Positions 24,847 to 34,388 of a stretch of 64,000 nt of DNA are shown here, piece after piece. Location: NCBI GenBank assembly GCA_022570795.1, contig JAKUDP010000023.1, positions 310,001 to 374,000 of the forward strand. The letters are read 5' to 3'. The notes beneath the pieces were generated by a model. It had not been told where the DNA came from. It did no database searches and worked only from the letters and a program-made list of their open reading frames with translations. Position numbers and translations under genes: made by a program. The DNA is from Sphaerulina vaccinii. Its lineage: Eukaryota; Ascomycota; Dothideomycetes; Mycosphaerellales; Mycosphaerellaceae. Position 1 is the first letter of the stretch. Every line of letters starts with the position of its first letter.

Positions 24847-26661
24847 TCATAACTCATCTTTGCCCTTCCAAGCTCTTACGTTCTCGAGGGTAGGTGCTTT
24901 CACCTCCCATTCACGTTCTCTAACAGGCCTGCCTAGCCACATGTCCGAAAGTCGACCGACCTCACCTAGCACTATGGTAGGTAGCAGGATAGGGATCTGT
25001 GACCAGGACCAAAGGACGTACTTGTAAGCCGTCCACACGTTATCGAACTCCTCCCAGAACAGCTCCGACAGACCAGGCTCAGCTCGAGGGGGATCAGGTG
25101 ATGTGAACTCTTCTAGATCTTCCAGAGACGTGGCAGGTGAGGAAGCCTTAGGTAGAGGTGTGTTCTCCACCTCAGATTTGGTGGCTCCGGCGTTCTCGGC
25201 TTCCACCATGGCTTTGAAGTGATCGAGGTGCTTGATGGCTGTGCTGATCTTATCCAGTGTGTTAATCAAAGCCACAAGCTCAGTTCGTCGTAGAAGTGGC
25301 TTCGATTCACCTTCTTGACCAAACTCAAACAGCACCTTCAATGCAGTACCAAAGCCGTTGGTCTGGATTTTGCCCCAAAGTCGACACTTATCGCAGCCAA
25401 CACAGTCCATGACTCTGCTGACGTTCCGGAAGCGATTGCGGAAGTCTTCCTTCAAGCTGATGCCGTTCTCCAAAGTCTGATCTTGAAACATTACGCTCTC
25501 GTCGAAGATCTGCGGGCCTGGTGGGATGGCGTTGGCCAGAGTAGTGATCATTTTCTTGGTCTTCGCATCCTGAGAAGGGTCGCCAGTGCAGAAGACGTAG
25601 TCTTGAACGTAGTCGCGAAGTTTGCCAACAGCCCGAGACACGAGTGCGAAGTTGAAGTAGATGTTCGAGATACGATCCGGCCGGTTGTGTAACCTCTCCT
25701 TGTAACATGTGAGATTAGGTCCCCACTCTCCCTTCTGATTATTGAGGAGATAGTCGTAACAAAGATGCGTCGAGATAGAAGCGTGCATTCCTGAGATGAT
25801 CCGGTAGAATACTCTCTTCTCGATACACTCGTCGTCAAACTCTCCGAATGTGTCTCCTGAACTTCCGGCCTTGATCACGTCCTTCAGCTGCAGGGCTGCT
25901 TGTCTCTGATCGAGTGAGGGGAACCCTGACATTGGCGTGGACGATTGAGACGCCTGGTTGTCCTTGGGAGGCTTGGAGAAACAGTTCTCTCGGTAAATCG
26001 ACTCCCATACCTGGTGCGCGCTCTCGCCACCGTAGGCTGTGAATTTTTCCGGATTGTCCACCAGACTCACGTAGTCGCCTTTTGCCGCAGCGCTCTCGTC
26101 TTCCGGCACGCAGTAGTCTCTCTCGTCGCATTCATCATCATATTCCACCACACAGCTCTCTCCCACGCTCTCTCCTAGCTGTCCCATGAGTGGAGAATCT
26201 CTCTCTTTCTGCTGCTTCTTGCCTGGGTGTTGTGCCTTGGGTCCCTCCAGTTTACTCAGTTCAGCAGCCCTCCATATCTCAGGTACATCTTCCTCGTTAT
26301 CCAGTGTATCAACCGCACACTCACGTATACTACAGAGTCCGTGATCGTCGTTCCAGAAAGGGCACACTTTGTTGTACAGGTTAAGGCGGTAGTAGGAGAA
26401 GAAGTCGGTGTTGTTCGCTAAGTTCCGGACGTAGGGGTGTAGTCTCTGATTCAGCGTGTCCAGATCGTGGTAGGAGGCGCAGGCATCGGAGACCTTGGCC
26501 TTTGGTTCAAGCTGGAGAGCGTCAGATGGAATGGGAAGAGAAGGAGAAGAAGAACAGCCTACTGCGCAGACATCTGGACTCGTATCGACCGCAGGCGAAG
26601 GGTTGCACTGCACAGCGCCTAGCAGCGACAGCAGCAGACTGCATATCGTGCCTGTACGCAT
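24847..26661 (-). CDS. ERO1: ER thiol oxidase Ero1, ending in KDEL
   Basis: The product is a 604-residue Ero1. The start at 26661 is chosen because it opens with a signal peptide (MRTGTICSLLLSLLGAVQC); the frame continues upstream but without family features. The shuttle disulfide is in GLCSIRECAV (C-x4-C) and the FAD-proximal pair in MDCVGCDKCRLWG. Other hallmarks are the YVSLVDNPEKFTAYGG stretch and SGMHASISTHLCYDY, which binds FAD. Ero1 re-oxidises protein disulfide isomerase with O2 in the ER lumen. The last residues are WKGKDEL then stop, so the protein carries its own KDEL-type retrieval signal. A hydrophobic stretch (IPILLPTIVL) lies about 50 residues before the end. A GTAAGA inside the last codons could be a donor, but I find no good acceptor after it. 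Confidence 0.95.
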   Translation of the reverse strand: MRTGTICSLLLSLLGAVQCNPSPAVDTSPDVCAVGCSSSPSLPIPSDALQLEPKAKVSDACASYHDLDTLNQRLHPYVRNLANNTDFFSYYRLNLYNKVCPFWNDDHGLCSIRECAVDTLDNEEDVPEIWRAAELSKLEGPKAQHPGKKQQKERDSPLMGQLGESVGESCVVEYDDECDERDYCVPEDESAAAKGDYVSLVDNPEKFTAYGGESAHQVWESIYRENCFSKPPKDNQASQSSTPMSGFPSLDQRQAALQLKDVIKAGSSGDTFGEFDDECIEKRVFYRIISGMHASISTHLCYDYLLNNQKGEWGPNLTCYKERLHNRPDRISNIYFNFALVSRAVGKLRDYVQDYVFCTGDPSQDAKTKKMITTLANAIPPGPQIFDESVMFQDQTLENGISLKEDFRNRFRNVSRVMDCVGCDKCRLWGKIQTNGFGTALKVLFEFGQEGESKPLLRRTELVALINTLDKISTAIKHLDHFKAMVEAENAGATKSEVENTPLPKASSPATSLEDLEEFTSPDPPRAEPGLSELFWEEFDNVWTAYKYVLWSWSQIPILLPTIVLGEVGRLSDMWLGRPVREREWEVKAPTLENVRAWKGKDEL

Positions 26662-26666
26662 CGTCT

Positions 26667-26791
26667 CTAGAGGCCAAGTGTCAGCGAGGGGAAAGTATCT
26701 CTGATTCCATTTCTCGAAATGCGAATGACTGTCGCTCTTCTCGACTGCACAGCTGTCGTGAACTCGGAGAGAGGGAGGAGTTATTGCGTAC
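26667..26791 (-). repeat. possible 5' UTR intron of ERO1 with introner-like block
   Basis: Just upstream of the ERO1 start, on the minus strand, a 125-nt span begins GTACGC and ends GCTGACACTTGGCCTCTAG. It contains ATCAGAGATACTT at about 26692-26705, shared with the long introns elsewhere in the window. Its length matches that group. Splicing here is inferred, not shown. Confidence 0.35.
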
Positions 26792-27256
26792 CGTCTCCGG
26801 CTGATCGCCAATGTCTCGTGTGGTGCTGTACCTAGTAAAAGTTTGGGTTGTTTTATTGAGATGGAGATCCGGAGGCAAGAAAGAGGGACTGGTCGCGACA
26901 AAGGAAGGTGCGCTCGAGGTTATGTACAGAAGAGGAAAGAGCGACACTAATCAGATCACTCAGAGAATCATGGCTTACCAAGGGACTGTGAGGCAATACT
27001 TCATGCTTTCGGCGACGTTGACAATCTGGAGACACTTGTTCTAAAGATACCCTCCCATGTCATCGTCCCTCTCGGATCGCCGGACCGAGCTCCTTCTCTC
27101 GCCAAGTCTCTGCGCCTCCCGCTTTCTTCGCCGCGAATTTCTCTTCAACAACAAAACACCTCATCGCACGGCCGTCACATATGTTCATCACCACACCCGC
27201 CGTAACATTTACACTGGTAAGCTCCCCCCCCATCTCTTCTTCCCCTTCCCCATCAC
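26792..27256. other. ERO1 promoter region
   Basis: This stretch upstream of ERO1 is pyrimidine-rich around 27060-27260. I looked for an ERSE (CCAAT-N9-CCACG); a CCAAT occurs near 26808 but the second half does not match. No other clear site is visible. Confidence 0.3.
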
Positions 27257-27472
27257 ATGATGATCAGTTGTCAAATGGCAACATACCTACAAGCTTTAGG
27301 AAGAGCCGGAAAAGGCATGGCAGGATACATACTTCCAACGGCATCGACATATGCTCGAGGAGGTCCTGTCGTCGGTGCTTATAACCAGGTGTCTGAAATG
27401 ATCGCTCCATATCGCATACTTTGCTGCACAACTTCTTGCGAGAGACATGCTGACAAGTGGAGACAGATTTGA
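27257..27472 (+). CDS. possible very small protein
   Basis: A frame with ATG at 27257 or 27275 reads MATYLQALGRAGKGMAGYIL and goes on to a Gly-rich RGGPVVGAYNQ. The stretch looks composed rather than random. A possible intron (GTGTCT...GCTGAC...GACAG) would truncate it to AYNQI-stop. I cannot name a family. It may be a small mitochondrial or membrane-associated protein, or chance. Confidence 0.25.
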   Translation: MMISCQMATYLQALGRAGKGMAGYILPTASTYARGGPVVGAYNQVSEMIAPYRILCCTTSCERHADKWRQI

Positions 27473-28133
27473 CATGTTGGACTCTGCATAGTAGCTGGCC
27501 AGTAATCGGTGGTCTTCAAAAATGCTTGAGATGTGTTCACGGTACAGGTAGGGAAGTAACATGGTCCATTTTCTGGGCAGAAACAGTGGTCACCTCACGT
27601 CTGGAATTTCGCCTCCAGTGTCCTGGGCATGCTGGCAAGCCGAAGGTGGGAATAGAAATAGCTTAACTCATGCAGCTTTCATCAATACCTCTGCAACTTT
27701 CGGCGAATCACCAGGTCACAGCAAGCTACAAACAATGCACAGACTCATCACACTGTCTTGTTCGAACTGCAGTCACTGTGGACCGGAGTACAAGCTTTCG
27801 TCGTCGCCTCTTTTCCAACTCTTCTACGACTCGATATGACACCGAGTATGTCTTCAGCGATATGTAGGACGACCTGGCCAAGACTTTCAACAGACTTGGA
27901 CGTTGTCTACAGTTTCGCCATCTTGCTACTTAGGCTCAGGCATGGTGGGACCCACGTGGAGCAACAGTACCACGGTACGCTCCGCGAGAAAGCGAGGACT
28001 GCGAGACTTTAATGTGACAATCAGATTTGAAATATACTGCTCAGTCTCAGACTTCATCCATTACACGAACTACGAGAGTAGACACAGGCACCAACAACGA
28101 GAGTAGACACAGATACCAACACATACGAACACG
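27473..28133. other. upstream region of first M35-like gene, partly duplicated
   Basis: Part of this region resembles the segment before the second protease gene: the run TACCACGGTACGCTCCGCGA near 27969 parallels TACCATGGTACGCTTCATGA near 29315. The tandem gene duplication therefore included promoter DNA. Confidence 0.5.
28072..28121 (+). repeat. 25-bp tandem duplication in 5' leader
   Basis: Two adjacent 25-bp units (28072-28096 and 28097-28121) share the core ACGAGAGTAGACACAG and differ at only two positions. They sit immediately before the ATG of the first M35-like gene, so probably in the 5' UTR or core promoter. Confidence 0.85.
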
Positions 28134-28772
28134 ATGTGGCTCACACTCTGGTTCGGTCTGCTACTTGCCGGCTTCTTCAAGTCAGCCGTCGCCGCTGACC
28201 AGGAGCAGTCTTTGGAACTAGACCTCGACACGAAAGCTACAAGTCTAGACATCTACAAAGACCCTCCGAATCTATGCGAGGCATCCGCGCACCTGAATCT
28301 TCATGGTTGCACGTGCGAAGAGGGTGCCAACATCAGCAGAATCGTCGATGCTGCCGCTCTGCGCATCGATCACGCACTACAAACTTCCTCCGACAGCACA
28401 AAGCCGCAGGCACTGTGGCAGCGATTACAACCTTCTTCAAACGTGCAGGCACTTTCGGATGTAGCAGATCACCAATTCGTCACTGGTAAGTCAGAACAGA
28501 CCCACTTCAAGGAGCCCCTTTGCTGACTCGTCTCTGATACAGACCTCTTCGCCCAAATCCAGGACTCTTGGACTCAGGTTCCGCTCGTCTGCTCTGGGCT
28601 CGATACCCGAACAAGTGCACACCCGGGAGTTCTTGTTGTTAATCGAGGCTTTAGCAGCACGGGATTGAGTGCTATGCATATCGACGTTCTCATTCGGGAG
28701 ATGGCGCGTTTGCTTTTCATGGAGATCCGACCTGGACATGCTGCTGCACGTCATGCTGAGCTGGCTGGCTAG
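28134..28772 (+). CDS. secreted M35-like metalloprotease paralogue lacking zinc ligands, truncated
   Basis: Exon 1 (28134-28485) encodes a signal peptide (MWLTLWFGLLLAGFFKSAVA) and a propeptide-like region. A 57-nt intron (GTAAGT, GCTGAC, TACAG, phase 1) leads into DLFAQIQDSWTQVPLVCSG. Intron position, the HQFVT and FAQIQDS contexts and the overall layout match the neighbour at 29491-30447. Where the neighbour has HEMAH, this protein reads REMAR (about residues 169-173), so both zinc-binding His are Arg. It then stops after about 20 more residues, 193 in total, without the downstream Asp/NAQNY region. It should be catalytically dead, or a pseudogene still carrying a splice-competent frame. 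A role as a decoy or regulator is speculative. Confidence 0.7.
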
Positions 28773-29490
28773 GAGGCTGACGACATGGAGTCCTGGACAT
28801 GGGTGCAGCGATTCTTCCACCGATTCTCGGCTGAACATCCTGGCTCACGTCGAGAGTCTAGTGCCCCTCCATGGGCGCTAGTCTCCACTGGGCCTGGCAG
28901 CATTGCAGGTAATGAAGATTGTGCTGGAACAGAATGGAGCAAAGAGACACAAAGATTGAGCAAGGGCGGATGAATGGACTACAACCGACCATAAGGCAAA
29001 GGGTAAGACAGCAGAGCAAGAACAATCGCGGTTGCTTCGTATAGAAAGAATTGGCTTCGCCATGCTCAGATCGACCCTTGACATCCTGCAGACACTAATC
29101 ACCATGAACTTCAACTTTCAGTTGAAGACTCTTGGCCAGCACGATTGGTCAATGGTGACTGCAGAGAGATCTAACATACATCGTCATCTTGCAGCGACGT
29201 CTGGTCCTACTTTTCGACTTCTCCGACTGGGGCCAATAAGCATGGAGAACTCACATCACCTCAAAGTCACTCCAGGCATAAGCCAAAGCCATGTGGGCGA
29301 AGAGGCAAGTGTCTACCATGGTACGCTTCATGAAAAATTCAAACTTATGGAGACAATTTCCAGGCAATAGAAATACTACTGACATAAATTATACATTCAG
29401 CAACTACGCTCTGCTCAGTACATCGACCACCAAGCCTGACGTAGATACCGATTCAACAAGATACACATACACCTCCGTCCGCCCGATACG
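28773..29490. other. spacer between tandem protease genes
   Basis: This spacer includes the second gene's promoter, whose last ~200 bases resemble the region before the first gene. I tried to find leftover C-terminal protease sequence after 28772 and found none I could support. Confidence 0.4.
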
Positions 29491-30447
29491 ATGCGACTCA
29501 TATTCTGGTCCAGCCTGCTATTTGCTGGCTGCGTCTTGGCCTTTCACGAGCAACCTATGCACGTCGAGAAATCTCTGGACAGAGGCGTTGCAAAAAGGTC
29601 CGTGGACCCGGGGCCCAGCTTCAAGGAGATAATTTCGGACCTGAAATTCGATGGCTGCACACAGAGACAACAAAGTCTCGTCCGCGACAGTGTTAGGGAT
29701 GCCGCTCTACGTGTCAATCATGTCTTGCAGATCTCGTCGGAAAGTACCCGTAGCGGTGCAATAACACCGGACGAAGCCAAAGAATTACGCCAGCGCTACT
29801 TTGGGGATTTGAGTGCGGAGGATGATCAATTCGTCACGAGTAAGTCAAGAATTTCACGCAATGTATACATACACTCCCTCCAAGAAGCATGCGCCCTCCA
29901 CTCGAGATATTTCTGCTAATTCGTCTCAAATGCAGACGTCTTCCAGAACATCCAAGATTCCCTGCCCAAGACTCAGTTCGTGTGTCCAACACCCAATACA
30001 CCAGAGGCACACTTTTGTGCCGAAGGGATAGCAGCAGCATTCGTGGATAGTGCTCAAGAATCTACCGTTTTCCTCTGCCCTGGTATCCCTCGCGGCACAC
30101 AGGAAATGAGGGATTCGGATGCTCAACTCATAATACACGAGATGGCGCATGCCGTCTCACTGACCATGCAACACTACATTGTAGACGTCGACCTCTCCAT
30201 TTTGGGTCCGCCAGCATCAAAGACACCACTACACGGCGCATACGACGAACTCAGCGTACAACAAATCGCGCTGTGGTATTCGCACTCTGCCACGTGGAAT
30301 GCTCAGAACTACGCCCGGTACGCTGATGCTTTGACAATGGCTAGCTATTTTGGCATGGAACCAGCAGCTGACGTTAGCCGAGCCGTATGGGCGGAGTTAC
30401 AGGGAGAGGGCGGTAGGCAGGAGTTGAGAGTGGTGCTGGAGCACTAA
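29491..30447 (+). CDS. secreted M35-like (deuterolysin/Lys-specific type) metalloprotease
   Basis: Exon 1 (29491-29839) encodes a signal peptide (MRLIFWSSLLFAGCVLA) and a pro-region with a Lys-Arg site (GVAKRSVD). A 96-nt intron (29840-29935; GTAAGT, GCTAAT, TGCAG, phase 1) precedes exon 2. The product has 286 residues. The zinc motif HEMAH is near residues 184-188, followed by GAYDELSVQQIALW and NAQNYARYADAL. The latter resembles the NADSYxxFA helix after the third ligand of aspzincins, with the Asp of AYDE as the likely third zinc ligand. The canonical GTxDxxYG is not exact, so assignment to M35 or the related Lys-specific group is by pattern. It would act outside the cell after propeptide removal. 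It is a tandem duplicate of the inactive copy upstream. Confidence 0.75.
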
Positions 30448-30669
30448 GAAGAGAGGACATAGAAAGGTCTTGGCGGAAAGGTGTGCTGAGGTGGAGGCTG
30501 GGTAGGGTTTCCCCAAGTGCTACGCCAATTCTCAAAACTTACGATCACCTTTCTCAACATTCGACTTCTCGGCCGGCAATGCGCTCGAGCTCTCACCGGG
30601 CACGACAGAAGACTGCACAATCCCGAAGCTGCATCTCGACCTCCGACTTGGATCTCACCTATAACGCCG

Positions 30670-31548
30670 CTACCTCACGAGCATCACATAATATCTCCCC
30701 AACATATCCTTCGCATCAATACACCTCGGAAAACCCGGATGTAACGGCGTAACCACATCTCTCACATTCAGATTCTTCCCTCCACGATTCGCCTCCTCAA
30801 GCTCCATAATCTTCCCTCTCAAGAACTCCGCACAATGCATGGTATGCGCCTCTGCAGCCACGTTCGACTCAATTTGCCTCCCATGCAAGATGGCCCGATG
30901 CAATTTCCGGATCGCAAAAGCACAATGGGTAACATGATACTCTAGCGTGGTGTACGCTACCGCTCGCTGAGACAATTCTGCTGAGGTGATGAGATGAGTG
31001 CCGTTTGGGTCGCTGAAGAAGGGCCAATCCTTAATGAGTTTGAATTCTTCGGTCAAGTCTGGATCGTGACAGGAGTGAGGAAGCCATTCGTCCAGCATCA
31101 CGTCGAAGGTGCAGTTTGCGGCCTGGGCTTCGAGATGTGTGTGGCCACATGGACTTCCGGCAATGGTGTTATGACTGCTTGTCGAGTGTCGCCATTGCTG
31201 GGCAGCGATGTTGGTTACTGTTATCGAGAGAGCGAGAAGGTTCACGGCCAGGACCCAGATGGTTGTGCGATTGTTGAAGATGTGTCTTTTATGACTGCAG
31301 TGCCAGATTATCGATGGTATTGCCGATTCCGTTTCTGAGGCCCCTGGTGCTGGGTGGGATGCTTCTTTCTCGTCTTGGTAGGCGGGTCCGCCCAGGAGCT
31401 GATATCCGAGATTGTGATTCTTGTTCATAGCGTTACTGGTCTTCGAATCCATGGGCGCATCGTACAAGCTTAGGTAGAGAGCGTGGAATTGTGCAATGAG
31501 AAGTTCGACAGCACCGCTATCGGACTCGGTGGAGGAATGGCTTTCCAT
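30670..31548 (-). CDS. UstYa/DUF3328-like single-pass membrane protein, copy 1
   Basis: This intron-less gene encodes 292 residues. A cytosolic-type N-terminal ~95 residues precede one membrane helix (IWVLAVNLLALSITVTNIAA). The lumenal part has CGHTHLEAQAANCTFDVM, WLPHSCHDPDLTEEF and two HxxHC boxes: HVTHC inside LEYHVTHCAFAIRKLHRA and HTMHC inside AEAHTMHCAEFL. Double HxxHC boxes define UstYa-type proteins, which carry out oxidative cyclisation or halogenation of peptides in several fungal RiPP and other clusters. This branch differs from classical UstYa by its conserved C-G...C-x-F-D block. A close paralogue lies at 35425-36114. The substrate is unknown. Confidence 0.7.
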   Translation of the reverse strand: MESHSSTESDSGAVELLIAQFHALYLSLYDAPMDSKTSNAMNKNHNLGYQLLGGPAYQDEKEASHPAPGASETESAIPSIIWHCSHKRHIFNNRTTIWVLAVNLLALSITVTNIAAQQWRHSTSSHNTIAGSPCGHTHLEAQAANCTFDVMLDEWLPHSCHDPDLTEEFKLIKDWPFFSDPNGTHLITSAELSQRAVAYTTLEYHVTHCAFAIRKLHRAILHGRQIESNVAAEAHTMHCAEFLRGKIMELEEANRGGKNLNVRDVVTPLHPGFPRCIDAKDMLGRYYVMLVR

Positions 31549-32797
31549 TACTGCACACCAGGATCGTCAACTGATCGCTTGATCAGGTCATGGCAAACTC
31601 TGAGGTCCTAGGACTATTGACCATCATGCTGGACATCTTCAGAAACGTGGGGTCCATGCAGATGGCTCGAAAGTGCCAGTAACGAATATGAAGCGTACTG
31701 CGATCTGTTGAAACTAAGGAAACACACATGTGTAATTGGAGCCCGCCAATGCGCATGGAAGAAAGGTGATCGACCAGAAGAACGCTACTGCAAGACCCAC
31801 CGTGCTAGCTCAGTTAGCTCAATCGGGCAAGTGCCTGCTTCGCTTAACCTTGAGTTTAGCACTCTGTGGCAAGTGAACGTCACCTTTCATCCTTCGAGAT
31901 ACAAACTGAGTAGACGAACATCTCGTTGCGGGTCATCTGAAAGGACACAGCAAGTCTGGGAGCTGGGAAGTTCCAGATGACCCGCAACGAGCTCGAGCTC
32001 ATCTTTCGACTCGTAGTCGATGTTGACAAATCGTTCAGGTGCGATCTTCTAACAACTGGACCCTCCCTCCATGCTCTGCCAAAGTTGTCTTTCTGGAGTG
32101 CCCGGATCAGATGCACGCGTGCCCAATGCTGTGCTGTTCCTCAAGGAAAGTCAGGTGCCGCTCATTGGGATCAAAGCTATTCGGAGGTTAGTCAACGCCA
32201 TGTATCATCATGACTAAGTCATTCCCGTGGCACGCTGCTTGGATCAAGTCTGCCAGTGGCAGCCACCATCATCGTCGCCGTGCACGCGAGTGTTCACTTG
32301 GTTGCGAACGCGCCTGCTCATCTCGCTCGACGATGATAGACCGACATCTCGTGCTCTCGCTGATGCATGAGTGCCACGAGCAGGTTCAAACTTCTTACTC
32401 TGACCAATACTGGCCCGGCTAAGCTATATGATGGTCCTTGTCGCATGGAACGCAATGCAACCTTCCAACTTGAGCATGATTGTCTTGAACGGAGTCCGAG
32501 TCTCGCGAAGCACATCACGCTGGAGTGATCGATATTCAGCAGTACTGTATCCTGCAGTGCACTAAAGAGCCGCTATGATGAGAGCAACCTCATGCTGGTC
32601 AAGTACGCGTGGACTCAAGGATGGTCATGCCGACTGGTACTTTCGATAAGAGACAACATCAGTCAGTGCTGATCCACGTGGTGTATTAGAGTAGCCAGTA
32701 TACAAGAAGAGCAGCAGGCACTTGAGATCGACTTACTGCTGAGACCACGTTCACAAAGACATCTTCCAGCACCACTCAACAAGATCTCAAACTCAAC
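31549..32797. other. intergenic stretch with hairpin
   Basis: This 1.25 kb separates the divergent copy-1 UstYa-like gene and the repeat-peptide gene, so it should hold both promoters. Apart from the inverted repeat at 31922-31991, no feature is supported. A tRNA-like A-box near 31799 lacks a B-box. Confidence 0.4.
31922..31991. repeat. inverted repeat / hairpin
   Basis: CTCGTTGCGGGTCATCTGAA (31922-31941) is mirrored by its reverse complement at 31971-31991, with a single inserted base and a 29-nt loop. The stem is about 20 bp. It lies between two divergent genes. It could be a transposon relic, a structured RNA element or a protein-binding palindrome. Confidence 0.8.
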
Positions 32798-33366
32798 ATG
32801 CGTTACATGTCCATAATCATGGCTGCCCTTGCGGCAGTGTCTACCGCAGTGCCAATCGGAGGAGTCAATTCAGCAGGAATGGATCTTTTCGCAAGGGACT
32901 ATATCAACTATGGTGTAGGCCAAATGCTCCCTACACACTCATTCCAAGCTGATGATGATGTACTAGTGCGACTGTGATGGCGCCAACCAGGTCTGCGATG
33001 TGAATGTCTCACCAAACTGTGCTTCTAAAGACTGTACATGCTGCTGCGATGCTGCGGCAAACAGAGAGCCCACTGCTTCTTTGCCACCCGTAGGCAAAAG
33101 GGATAACGCCAACTACGGCGTGAACCAGGCAGGCGAGGAGATGTTCAAGAGAGACTATGTCGACTTCACCGTAAGTGATGTCCTTCAACTGGCCCTTGTT
33201 CCAGCTAGCCGAGTCTTCCTTTTCCTTTTAGTGCAGCTGTGACATTGGCAGCACCTACTGCACTGTCAATAATGCACCAAACTGTGCTATCGGCGACTGT
33301 ACTTGCTGCTGTGACGCCGTCGATAATGAGGTTCTCACTGCCTCACTTCCACCAGTCGGCAAGTAA
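32798..33366 (+). CDS. secreted two-repeat cysteine-rich peptide precursor (KEP/RiPP-precursor-like)
   Basis: Three exons (32798-32914, 32967-33170, 33232-33366) give 151 residues. A signal peptide (IIMAALAAVSTAVP) is followed by two copies of a 62-residue unit. Each unit has a spacer (GVNSAGMDLFAR; GVNQAGEEMFKR) and a 50-residue segment that starts DY and ends TASLPPVGK. The two segments align without gaps and are identical at 30 of 50 positions, including all eight Cys (CxCD, C, PNCA, DCTCCCDA). Lys-Arg at residues 83-84 and 100-101 would let Kex2 cut between units; the first spacer ends Ala-Arg. Both introns (52 and 61 nt) sit exactly before the first Cys of each unit, which points to exon duplication. 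No family is recognised. It could be a defensin-like effector, or a substrate of the neighbouring UstYa-like and prolyl-hydroxylase enzymes. Confidence 0.8.
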
Positions 33367-33544
33367 CGGGGAGGTTGTACGAAGGTCTTGGTGACAATTT
33401 ACTTGATCAGAAGTCAGAAGATTGAAATCGAAATGATCGCTAGAATACGTTCGTTAAAGAGTGAGAATGACGATATGAATAGCAACAAAAAGATGTTTCC
33501 CACATGCTACCGCAATCAGTGGCTGAAATCACTTAAGCTGGAAA

Positions 33545-34388
33545 TCATGTGTTGATCATATCTTGCGTCGTCCATATGTTCAATTCGACTTTGCTCCCAG
33601 ATCGCAATGGCTGCCCAGCATGCCGTGTTCTCTTATCACCTCTACCATCCATGTGCAAGTTCCTCCAGAATAACGCATTTCCCGGGATCGGAAGTACAGT
33701 CAATGTACTTGCAGAGCAATCCACAAAGCGGCACCACCGTCTATCTTCCTGATCCCAGGCGGTAGGCAGCTTGGGAAAGTTCGTCCCACAATTGGTACAG
33801 CTTGCATCGAGTATGCTGAAAAATGTCGTTACACGCTCTTTGGTTCTGTTGGCATTGGGGCCGAACCAATCGTAGTGATCACCAAACTGTTGAGTCTCTT
33901 GATATGCTGTCACCTGGAGGTCCTCAATGTTTCGGACTGGCTCGAAGCCTTGGAACTCCGAGACTCGCTGGTTGATGCATGATCCTATTGGGTCATTGGA
34001 AGGGATGTATGCTGTAGAGCTGGTGCGATGCTCTCCATAGATCTCTGTGCCATTCAAGGCAGCTACTTTCGATCTCTTCAGCAATGGAGTTCTGTCCAAA
34101 TCTGGTCAGCTGGCAGAACGATCTTTGCACCTTTGGTGCGACTCACGCAACATCCAGCAGGTATCGTCTCTCTTTCAAGGCGATGAAGTTCTCGATATGA
34201 ATGATCAATGGGTCGTAAGATAGCAATCGAGTGGTGTACGTTGGCTGTTCGCACTTCACGGCTACTTCGATCTCATCGGGTCCCTGGTTTGGTGTCCCAT
34301 TGAGGACGAAGTGATATACGATGCAGACCAGAACTTCCAGAGTGCCTTGGACCAGAAGCCATCTTGGCAGGAGAGTCTTGAACGCCAT
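33545..34388 (-). CDS. prolyl 4-hydroxylase-type 2OG-Fe(II) dioxygenase, membrane-anchored
   Basis: Two exons (34147-34388 and 33545-34091) are joined across a 55-nt intron (GTGAGT, GCTGAC, GACAG, phase 2) to give 262 residues. The first ATG is at 34388. An N-terminal hydrophobic segment (WLLVQGTLEVLVCIVYHFVL) would anchor it facing the ER lumen. The P4H fold follows, with DPLIIHIENF, then LKRSKVAAL, the H-x-D iron pair in GDHYDWFGP, and the distal His plus 2OG-binding Lys in RHAGQPLRSGSKVELNIW. All catalytic residues are present. It should hydroxylate prolyl residues in secretory proteins using O2 and 2-oxoglutarate. It ends 178 bp from the convergent repeat-peptide gene, whose mature units contain conserved Pro (SLPPVG), a plausible but untested substrate. 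Confidence 0.85.

Noticed and set aside
26800..26830. ERSE-like unfolded-protein element before ERO1
   Set aside because: CCAAT is present but the base positions that should read CCACG nine bases later do not match.
31795..31880. tRNA-like A-box (TAGCTCAGTTAGCTCAATCGG region)
   Set aside because: No B-box (GGTTCGANTCC) at the right distance and no cloverleaf could be drawn.
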